64,000 nt of DNA, taken from positions 248,001 to 312,000 of the forward strand of contig JBMOPE010000009.1 in assembly GCA_049323755.1 (NCBI GenBank), given 5' to 3'. Position numbers and translations under genes: made by a program. Origin of the DNA: BRHc4a sp049323755. Lineage in GTDB: Bacteria; Bacillota; Desulfotomaculia; Desulfotomaculales; Desulfocucumaceae. Below, piece after piece: positions 41,493 through 47,634 of this stretch; positions within the stretch are counted from its first letter, which is position 1, and the number at the start of each line of letters is the position of its first letter. The notes below the pieces were generated by a model. That model was not told the origin of the DNA. It worked only from the letters and a program-made list of their open reading frames with translations, and made no database searches.

Positions 41493-41934
41493 TACAAACC
41501 TCATTTCGAAAGAGCATTATATTTGTTGCTGAATTGACATATTTTTTCATCTTTCGACATTTTTAACCAAAAACCTTCTCTGGTTTGGATGCCGTAAAAA
41601 ACAAATAATTTTTTGTATTGACATTGCATTCATGGCTAATATTTTGAAAAACGGCAATGAAACGCCTGAAACAGCCGTTTACCCAGCCCGAATGACAAGA
41701 GCTCGCTGATTACGGCTGCAATGTCAGATATCTGAAGTCTGTCAGAAGTACCGTCCCCATGACATACCCTTGACACTGGTATAAAAGATTCGTTAAACTT
41801 AAAGAGCATTTGACTATGAAGGGAGCCTTGACCTTTGGAAATCTTTTAACCTGTAATTTTGATTGATAATTCCATACTATGTTAAGCTGCGGATATTTCG
41901 GCAGTTATTTTGTTTGTGGGATTTTACACAGGTT
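41493..41934. other. 440-base gap with no gene
   Basis: Apart from the 108-base inverted-repeat element at 41619-41726 and a GTACCGTCCCCATGACAT string near 41750 that echoes the REP core, this stretch shows no gene. It separates the leftward kinase from the rightward DUF1062 leader. Confidence 0.6.
41619..41726. repeat. nested inverted-repeat element
   Basis: TGACATTGCA (41619-41628) and TGCAATGTCA (41717-41726) are perfect ten-base arms. Between them AAACGGC (41649-41655) and GCCGTTT (41674-41680) form a second stem. The element could be a small non-autonomous mobile repeat or a structured RNA. No other copy was noticed. Confidence 0.5.
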
Positions 41935-42040
41935 AAGAGTACAAGGTTCTTTATGTCAATGTAGCAAAGGGGATGCAAATACCCCTGTTATTGTGATGCT
42001 ATAAAGGCCACAATAGGTACTCTTGCCTGCTGTGGCTTTT
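41935..42040 (+). ncRNA. structured leader with overlapping terminator (unassigned riboswitch-like RNA)
   Basis: An eight-pair closing helix AAGAGTAC (41935-41942) / GTACTCTT (42017-42024) encloses CTTTAT/ATAAAG (41949-41954 / 42001-42006), CAAT/ATTG and a GGGG...CCCC hairpin (41969-41985). The 3' strand of the closing helix lies inside a terminator stem GCCACA/TGTGGC (42007-42036) followed by TTTT. The two folds exclude each other. The small frame at 42072 and the DUF1062 gene follow. It fits none of the riboswitch classes I know. Confidence 0.55.
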
Positions 42041-42071
42041 ACTATTTAAAAAATTATTGGAGGCTACTTTT

Positions 42072-42203
42072 ATGAAAAAACTCACCTGTGACTATACTCC
42101 GCCTGTTTTTACCTTCCTTTTTGTTCAACAAATAAATAGGAAGGAATTGGATTTAGTATATGGATACGATACTCTGGGAGGTGAAGTATCTTTCACCTCC
42201 TAA
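42072..42203 (+). CDS. 43-residue leader peptide overlapping the DUF1062 gene
   Basis: ATG 42072 has a strong GGAGG ribosome site ten bases upstream, and the frame ends at TAA 42203 after MKKLTCDYTPPVFTFLFVQQ and 23 more residues. It overlaps the start of the DUF1062 frame (42160) in another phase by 44 bases. The DUF1062 ATG itself has only a distant AGGAAGG, so this short frame may couple translation, or a single-base change may have split one gene. Confidence 0.5.
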   Translation: MKKLTCDYTPPVFTFLFVQQINRKELDLVYGYDTLGGEVSFTS

Positions 42204-42873
42204 AACGATACGTTACTGTAAAAAATGCGGCGTAAAAACTGAACACATATCCTCTGGATTATTCAGGGTAAACGCTCAACAAAAATCTTTGGATATTTGG
42301 TTGATTTACAGATGTGCGCATTGCAAAAAAACGTGGAATCTAACGATTTATTCCCGTGTAAATCCCAAAAGTATCAGTCAAGATTTGCTGGATAAATTCA
42401 CTACTAACAACAGTGAACTTGCTCAACAGTATGCTATGGATACTGACCTTTTGAAAAAGAATGGTGCTGAAACAGAAACGCCAACATACAGTATCCTTGG
42501 TAATGATGTTGATCTTATGCGAGAAGTAAGGGTAAAGATTGTTAGCAAATATCCATCGAAAACAAGGGTGTCAAAGATTCTTCGAGAAAAATTGTCTCTA
42601 TCAAAGAAAACCTTTGACGCAATGGTAGCCAGTGGAACTATTCGATTAGAAAACGGTGCAGACATTCACAAATGCAAGTTGCAACGTGATACGGTTGTAA
42701 CGATAAGTGGTAAAGGTTGGGGCGAAGTGTCCGGCTATCGCGAAGAAATAGACGCACGGAACGAACAAATTAAGGCGGGCTATGCTTCAGGTAAATCTAT
42801 TGATACACTTGCCGATACATATAGCAAGCGGGGACAGTTCTTGACTTGCTCAGCTAAAAATCAGACTTTGTAA
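42160..42873 (+). CDS. DUF1062 zinc-ribbon-like protein with repeat-derived C-terminus
   Basis: The 237-residue protein has CKKCG (residues 20-24), FRVNAQQKSLDIWLIYRCAH and CKKTWNLTIYSRV, the DUF1062 hallmark of two CxxC pairs around a conserved strand. The function of the family is unknown. The middle (about 115-195) is helical. The last 16 residues (SKRGQFLTCSAKNQTL) are encoded by a repeat that is also present at 44.19 kb, so the natural C-terminus was replaced when the repeat arrived. It is preceded by a structured leader with a terminator. Confidence 0.72.
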   Translation: MDTILWEVKYLSPPKTIRYCKKCGVKTEHISSGLFRVNAQQKSLDIWLIYRCAHCKKTWNLTIYSRVNPKSISQDLLDKFTTNNSELAQQYAMDTDLLKKNGAETETPTYSILGNDVDLMREVRVKIVSKYPSKTRVSKILREKLSLSKKTFDAMVASGTIRLENGADIHKCKLQRDTVVTISGKGWGEVSGYREEIDARNEQIKAGYASGKSIDTLADTYSKRGQFLTCSAKNQTL

Positions 42874-43103
42874 GTTACAGATGTACCATCGTCGGCTCCA
42901 CCCAAAATACGCCCATAAAACCAACAAGGGCTTCTCACCTTAAACCGTGAGAAGCCCTTGTCTTTAAAAAAGGATGTTCGGCATTACGCCGAACAAAGCG
43001 ATTCACACCAAATCTAAAAGAAGATTTGGGTTCTCTGCTTTTGGCGGAGAGACAGGGATTCGAAACCTGGAGACTGCTCATCACAGCCTACTCGATTCGA
43101 GTT
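42826..43103 (-). repeat. tRNA-Ser(CGA) 3'-half module, copy 4, with extended direct repeat
   Basis: 43103-43042 on the minus strand is the 3' half of tRNA-Ser(CGA), with one T lost in the anticodon loop region and a few changes. The conserved flank, the CAAGGG hairpin (42960-42925) and a further 95 bases down to 42826 also match 44193-44342 beside the intact tRNA. The two stretches are long direct repeats that bound the 1.3-kb toxin-antitoxin block. Confidence 0.85.
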
Positions 43104-43141
43104 CTGTGTACCTGCTTTTCTGTTGGTTTCAATTCAACTGA

Positions 43142-43195
43142 TTACAGCTTTTTACAGATGTTTCTCACCGTTTCGGCGGCTGTTCGGCGACAATT
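43142..43195 (-). pseudogene. recombinase-like C-terminal tail (copy at 43.1 kb)
   Basis: The frame tail NCRRTAAETVRNICKKL ends at TAA 43142. It lies seven bases past the ParE stop and 39 bases from the tRNA fragment. It shares the AAE-x-V-x-NI core with the copies at 29.6 and 35.6 kb. Confidence 0.42.
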
Positions 43196-43201
43196 ACCCC
43201 T

Positions 43202-43507
43202 TTAGAATAAAAAATTGTAGTCTCTTTTCCCGCTGACAATGCGCCTGATTTCAACCGTCCCGCCATCCAGCAGGACGTAAAAAACCAGGTAATTATCGAC
43301 TATCAAAATTCGATATCCTTGCCTGGTTAGTCTTCTATTCTTCGGAACCACGCCCATTAGAGGAAAATCTTCAAGCTGTATGATATTCTGTTCAATTTCC
43401 TCAGCCAGTTTAAGCGCAGCGGAAGGGTTGTCGCTGGCAATATAATCGACAATTTCAACCAGGTCCTTCTCTGCCGCCTCGGTTATACTAATTTGATGCT
43501 TTGGCAT
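43202..43507 (-). CDS. RelE/ParE-family toxin
   Basis: The 101-residue protein has the ParE fold pattern: AEKDLVEIVDYIASDNPSAA, then FPLMGVVPKNRRLTRQGYRI and the final strands VEIRRIVSGKRDY. ParE toxins poison gyrase and RelE toxins cut mRNA; the lack of a clear RelE catalytic set favours ParE. It overlaps the antitoxin gene by 20 bases. A decayed sister copy lies at 32.06-32.18 kb. Confidence 0.88.
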   Translation of the reverse strand: MPKHQISITEAAEKDLVEIVDYIASDNPSAALKLAEEIEQNIIQLEDFPLMGVVPKNRRLTRQGYRILIVDNYLVFYVLLDGGTVEIRRIVSGKRDYNFLF

Positions 43508-43763
43508 GGATACGGTCCCTCAAATCTGCCACAGCCTCGCGGAACGGGCGACGTTTTCCGGCACGGCTCTGCTCCTCAGCCTCGTCCAACTTGTCATAAA
43601 GCTCTAACAGAGCCTGCTGCTCCTCAAAAAGCTGCTGGCTCATGATGACTAAATGGCCGTTGCCGTTCTTGGTTATAAAAACCGGCTTTTTCTCTTTTAT
43701 GCAAATTTCCTCAATCTCGGGAGTCTTGTTCCGCAAGTCGGAGACGGGACGAATCACCGGCAT
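43488..43763 (-). CDS. Phd/YefM-family antitoxin
   Basis: The 91-residue protein opens with IRPVSDLRNKTPEIEEICIK and KPVFITKNGNGHLVIMS, the Phd/YefM DNA-binding domain, followed by an acidic helical tail that wraps the toxin. It precedes and overlaps the ParE gene, the usual antitoxin-first order, and should repress its own promoter. Confidence 0.9.
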   Translation of the reverse strand: MPVIRPVSDLRNKTPEIEEICIKEKKPVFITKNGNGHLVIMSQQLFEEQQALLELYDKLDEAEEQSRAGKRRPFREAVADLRDRIHAKASN

Positions 43764-43831
43764 AAAATCAACCCCATAGTTAACTTATATCATTATTATA
43801 TCACAATTTTGATAAAACAAAACGCCTCTTT

Positions 43832-44167
43832 TCAGCAAATAAGGCAGCAGCGTTTATATTTCTTGCCGCTACCGCAGGGGCAAGGATCATTCCGGCCCAC
43901 TTTTTCTTTCAGTTGTATAGGCATTGCGGGTATCTGAAAACCGTTAGCCGGCAATGGCTTCAGCGCGAGCTTTTCATATTTCTCCATCACTTCGTTAGGT
44001 GTCCATCCCTTTAATACCCAGTGAGGTATGGTGTTCCAGATATCCATTATCATCTGCATTGCCTTTTGGGTCTCTTCAAAGGAATCCAGAACAACCTCGT
44101 CAAGAACCTTTTGCAACACTTCGCCGGGCCGATAATTATTACGCATGGCATCCATAATCTCTAGCAC
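43832..44167 (-). CDS. SEC-C motif protein, probably truncated at the N-terminus
   Basis: The 111-residue product ends in the SEC-C zinc motif (VGRNDPCPCGSGKKYKRCC). The preceding region (VLKGWTPNEVMEKYEKLAL) is the linker seen in longer cytoplasmic proteins of this type, in which an N-terminal helical domain is expected. The frame begins only 26 bases from the repeat at 44193, and no good ribosome site precedes ATG 44167, so the upstream part was likely lost when the repeat was inserted. Confidence 0.65.
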   Translation of the reverse strand: MLEIMDAMRNNYRPGEVLQKVLDEVVLDSFEETQKAMQMIMDIWNTIPHWVLKGWTPNEVMEKYEKLALKPLPANGFQIPAMPIQLKEKVGRNDPCPCGSGKKYKRCCLIC

Positions 44168-44192
44168 AGCAAGCTTTTGTCATTACTTTTGT

Positions 44193-44423
44193 AGCAAGCG
44201 GGGACGGTTCTTGACTTGCTCAGCTAAAAATCAGACTTTGCAGGTTATAGATGGACCATCGTCAGTTCCCCCGTCGGCTCCACCCAAAATACGCCCATAA
44301 AACCAACAGGGGCTTCTCACCTATAATCGTGAGAAGCCCTTGTGTTTAAAAAAGGATGTTCGGCATTACGCCGAACAAAGCGATTCACACCAAATCTAAA
44401 AGAAGATTTAGTTTCTCTGCTTT
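44193..44423 (-). repeat. 3' flank of tRNA-Ser(CGA) with CAAGGG-type terminator; direct repeat of 42826-43041
   Basis: The flank of the intact tRNA holds the CAGGGG/CCCTTG hairpin (44307-44342), the TGTTCGGC palindrome region and the GCAGAGAAAC link to CCA. The outer part (44193-44250) has the GCAAGCGGGGACGG REP-like core. All of it is repeated at 42826-43041. The hairpin is the terminator of the tRNA gene. Confidence 0.8.
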
Positions 44424-44517
44424 TGGCGGAGAGACAGGGATTCGAACCCTGGAGACCGCTCATCACGGTCTACTCGATTTCGAGTCGAGCGCCTTCGACC
44501 AGCTCGGCCATCTCTCC
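44424..44517 (-). tRNA. tRNA-Ser (anticodon CGA), intact
   Basis: A complete class II tRNA on the minus strand: acceptor GGAGAGA/TCTCTCC, D arm GCCGAGCTGG, anticodon loop CTCGAAA within stem CTCGA-type pairs, a long variable arm (ACCGTGATGAGCGGT) and T arm GGGTTCGAATCCC. G is the discriminator and CCA is encoded. It reads UCG. It is the only complete member of the family whose 3' half is scattered down to 23.3 kb. Confidence 0.95.
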
Positions 44518-44565
44518 GTACATTTGCTTATACTGTATAAATTATCGGTCGGTAGCCAGAGGAAT

Positions 44566-44617
44566 GGGGACACACCTGCTGAAGCTTGAGTATTCCTTTG
44601 AGGACAGGAATGTCCCC
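44566..44617. repeat. REP-like inverted repeat
   Basis: GGGGACACACCT (44566-44577) and AGGAATGTCCCC (44606-44617) are inverted arms with two mismatches. The form with GGGGACA...TGTCCCC is typical of REP elements linked to Y1 transposases. It lies between tadA and the tRNA-Ser. Confidence 0.55.
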
Positions 44618-44693
44618 AATTATACAGAAGTCAGAATCCAGAATAACCGGGCATCCTTCTCTGTGATCTCTGTGTCCTCTGTGGCTAAAAGAG

Positions 44694-45164
44694 CTACTTT
44701 CCTGCTCTCAATTCCCTAAAAAATGACTTTATAATACCGGCGCACTCTTCCTCCAGCACACCGGATATTACATCCACCCGGTGATTGAATCTCGGGTCCC
44801 TCACCAGGTCCACCAGGGAGTCTACCGCACCGGCCTTGGGGTCCTTTGCGCCGTACACCAGCACCGGCACCCGGAACTGTACAATGGCCCCGGCGCACAT
44901 TGGGCAGGGCTCAATGGTGCTGTAAAGGGTGGTCCCCTCCAGCCTCCAGTCCCCTATTCTCTGCGCGGCCTCCCGCATGGCCATTATCTCTGCGTGGGCT
45001 GTGCTGTCGTTAAGCTCTTCTCTTAAATTGTGGCCCCGGCCTATAATCTCGCCGTTTAGAACCACTACCGCCCCTATGGGCACCTCCCCCAGATCGTAGG
45101 CCTTTTGGGCCTCCGCCAGGGCTTCCCTCATATAATCCGGATGGTCCACAAAGCAGTACCCCAT
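44694..45164 (-). CDS. tadA: tRNA-specific adenosine deaminase TadA
   Basis: The 156-residue cytidine-deaminase-fold protein has the zinc motif HAEIMAMREAA and PCPMCAGAIVQ. TadA converts A34 to inosine in tRNA-Arg(ACG), which is encoded at 55.94 kb in this window. The start is not certain: ATG 45164 lacks a clear ribosome site and GTG 45149 (VDHPDYMREA) is preceded by GGGG. The protein has the usual length. Confidence 0.92.
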   Translation of the reverse strand: MGYCFVDHPDYMREALAEAQKAYDLGEVPIGAVVVLNGEIIGRGHNLREELNDSTAHAEIMAMREAAQRIGDWRLEGTTLYSTIEPCPMCAGAIVQFRVPVLVYGAKDPKAGAVDSLVDLVRDPRFNHRVDVISGVLEEECAGIIKSFFRELRAGK

Positions 45165-45258
45165 ACCAGACCGGCATAAAATTAGCTGAGCCCGGAGCGT
45201 CCCCCCGGACCCGCAAATAGTATTGTAAGGTATAATCGGTATCGTGTCAAGTCAAGTC

Positions 45259-46425
45259 TCAGGCCTCTGGCTCTTTTCCTTCTGATTTCCCCCGGTATTC
45301 CAATATTTTAATCGGCTCAGCCACAATACTTCCATAACTCCTTAACCTCATTTGTAATACTTCTGTAATTTCCGTACCCCTTGGCAACAATAACACACCT
45401 GTTTTATCCCGGATATCGTCTGATATTACCATTCCAATCTCTAAGTTTTTCAAAGGAATGTGTCGTAGCATATATCCCTCCTCAAGTCTTGTCACTTCAG
45501 CTTCAAAAGCGCCAAATACTTCCGGATCATATATACGCAAGTTTCTTGACATTCCCTTAATTATATCGGTTACAGTCATTCCCCTCTTTTGCATCTTATC
45601 AAAGTCGGTAACAACCTTTAAAATCCTTGCAATAATGGGAATGCTTGTTTCCGACTTGCCGCCAAGGGGCACCCCCCCGCCATCAAAATATTTCATCTGG
45701 TATTCGACTGCCTCTGCAATACGCTCCAGCCGGGGAATATTAGAGAGCAGTTTCATCCCTATTTGCGGGTGCGTATGATAAATTCTATTCTCTTCTAGCG
45801 TCAGGCTTTTTCCCTGCTCCACTTTCTTGATTATCTCCCCGGAAATGGCAACGCATCCAATATGGGAAAGCATTGCGGCAAGCTCTAATTCCCATATATT
45901 CTCCAACTGAAGGCGGGTCCCCACCCTTTTGGCAAGACGCCGTATGCGGGAAGAGCTGCTGAAAATTTCAGGGCTTATTGTCATCAAAATATCAATCAGT
46001 AGCTTTATACTTCCCTGCAGGGTGTTTTCAAGGAGTTCCTTCTCGGCCTTGATTAGCCTGTATTGATCAACGGCATCATTCAGCGCCCTGGAAAAAACAT
46101 CAATACCACAGGGCTTTGTTAAAAAACGAAAAATATTGCCCTCGTTTATGGCGTTAATGGCTGCCTGCATGTCAGCCTGACCTGTCAGCATCAAACGGAC
46201 GGTATCGGGTGAAGCCTTGCGCACTGTAGCCAAAAACTTGACGCCGTCAATCCCGGGCATCCGGTAATCGGAAACAACAACAGCGAAGGGCCCCTTTTCC
46301 TGGAGAGCCACTCCTCCTTCTATGGCATTTTCAGCAGTCACCACTTCAAATTTTTTTCTCAGTATTCTTTCATAGCCGGAGAGTATATTACTGTCGTCAT
46401 CCACCAGAAGTATTTTTTCGCTCAT
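45259..46425 (-). CDS. receiver plus degenerate HD-domain response regulator
   Basis: The 388-residue protein has an N-terminal receiver (1-120, VVVSDYRMPGIDGVKF, RFLTKPC) and an RpfG-like HD domain (145-330). The HD-GYP signature is broken: SHIGC for HDIGK, YQMKYFDG for the HHE motif, and GGGVP for GYP. It therefore is unlikely to hydrolyse c-di-GMP. The C-terminal 60 residues form a small extra domain (VLLLPRGTEIT). Its ATGA overlaps the stop of the HDOD gene in the same operon. Confidence 0.82.
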   Translation of the reverse strand: MSEKILLVDDDSNILSGYERILRKKFEVVTAENAIEGGVALQEKGPFAVVVSDYRMPGIDGVKFLATVRKASPDTVRLMLTGQADMQAAINAINEGNIFRFLTKPCGIDVFSRALNDAVDQYRLIKAEKELLENTLQGSIKLLIDILMTISPEIFSSSSRIRRLAKRVGTRLQLENIWELELAAMLSHIGCVAISGEIIKKVEQGKSLTLEENRIYHTHPQIGMKLLSNIPRLERIAEAVEYQMKYFDGGGVPLGGKSETSIPIIARILKVVTDFDKMQKRGMTVTDIIKGMSRNLRIYDPEVFGAFEAEVTRLEEGYMLRHIPLKNLEIGMVISDDIRDKTGVLLLPRGTEITEVLQMRLRSYGSIVAEPIKILEYRGKSEGKEPEA

Positions 46426-47633
46426 AAATAATCTACTTCCTTTATTTTATTTCGTACTGCTGCCCACTCTTCGATCTTTCCCTCTTTATCAATCAGTTCA
46501 ATATATTTTTGGTCCAAAAGACCAGGATTCGAAATAAAGCGGTCAGCTTCCCCCTTCCTGGTAAATGCGTCAGCCATGTGAACTGCAGATAATGCAGAAA
46601 AACCCAAATTCATAGATTTCAGAGGTTTATGGTGAAAAGCGACCGCTTCTACTATAGGATCTGAAAACCCCCATAAACTTAACAGATACCCCCCCACCTC
46701 AGCATGGGAACACCCAAACAATTCGTATTCCGCCTCCCAAAATGGACATTTTTTATTCTTTGTTAAATCATTTATTTTGCTTAAATAGTCCGGGATATCC
46801 AACAGCAAGAGCTTTCCTATATCGTGAAGCATACCTGATATAAGGGCATCTTCCTGTACTTTTTTTTCAGTGGAACCAGTACCGGCGATCTCCTTAGCAA
46901 GGTTTCCTACCTCCATGCAGTGCTTCCATAAATTTTCCAAAAACAAAAGGTTCTTCCTTGAACTTGAATTGAATACAGAAAACAGCTCAACCTGGATAAC
47001 CAGTGATTTTATAACATCCAATCCTAAAAAGGCCGTAGCCTGGTGAGGGCTGGTTATCTTCTGAGGCAGGCTGAAAAAAGCGGAATTGACAATTCTCAAT
47101 ATTTTAGCCGACATTATAAGGTCCTGGGAAATAATGTCTCCTACCCTTTTAAGGGAAGCGTTTTCTGAACGTAATACATCAATCAATTTAGAGTACAGAG
47201 ATGGCAAGCTTGGAAGGTTTTTAACACCGGTAACCAACTTCACCAGGGATTCATCGGATAGCAAATCCCTGGTTATGAAAGTCCTCTCGATGGCATTGGT
47301 TAGTGCGTCCAGTGTGCAGGGCTTTAAAAGGTATTGATGGGCGCACTTGACCGACTGCAGTATCATTTCCTGGTCTGAGTGCCCGGAAAGAACTATACGT
47401 ATTACACTGGGAAAGCGTTCCATGACTATAGTAAGCAATTCCGCTCCGGTCATCCCCGGCATACGCATGTCAGACACAATAACATCAACCGTATGTTCAG
47501 ACAAAAACTTTAGTGCATCCTCTCCACCCTCAGCGAAATATACTTCCCAGCTGTCACGCATGACCCTGGTCATTCTCCGGAAACCTTCTATGATGTTTCT
47601 TTCGTCATCCACAAAAAGCACTCTTTTCTTCAT
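46422..47633 (-). CDS. receiver-HDOD response regulator
   Basis: The protein has about 403 residues from ATG 47633, six bases after GGAG and overlapping the kinase stop. The receiver (1-120) has VIVSDMRMPGMTGAEL and a YLLKPC; the HDOD domain (145-340) keeps ILRIVNSAFFSLPQ and an intact HDIGKLLLLD. Such proteins control surface motility and gene expression. It is the second gene of the kinase/HDOD/HD operon and a likely phosphorylation target of the kinase. Confidence 0.86.
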   Translation of the reverse strand: MKKRVLFVDDERNIIEGFRRMTRVMRDSWEVYFAEGGEDALKFLSEHTVDVIVSDMRMPGMTGAELLTIVMERFPSVIRIVLSGHSDQEMILQSVKCAHQYLLKPCTLDALTNAIERTFITRDLLSDESLVKLVTGVKNLPSLPSLYSKLIDVLRSENASLKRVGDIISQDLIMSAKILRIVNSAFFSLPQKITSPHQATAFLGLDVIKSLVIQVELFSVFNSSSRKNLLFLENLWKHCMEVGNLAKEIAGTGSTEKKVQEDALISGMLHDIGKLLLLDIPDYLSKINDLTKNKKCPFWEAEYELFGCSHAEVGGYLLSLWGFSDPIVEAVAFHHKPLKSMNLGFSALSAVHMADAFTRKGEADRFISNPGLLDQKYIELIDKEGKIEEWAAVRNKIKEVDYL

Positions 47634-47634
47634 T

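Noticed and set aside
23200..44517. A complete prophage or conjugative element
   Set aside because: No capsid, terminase, portal, relaxase or type IV secretion gene is present, and no full integrase.
44580..44700. Coding segment in the stretch with CTCTGTGTCCTCTGTGGCT
   Set aside because: It is a common intergenic low-information string with no start signal or conserved frame.
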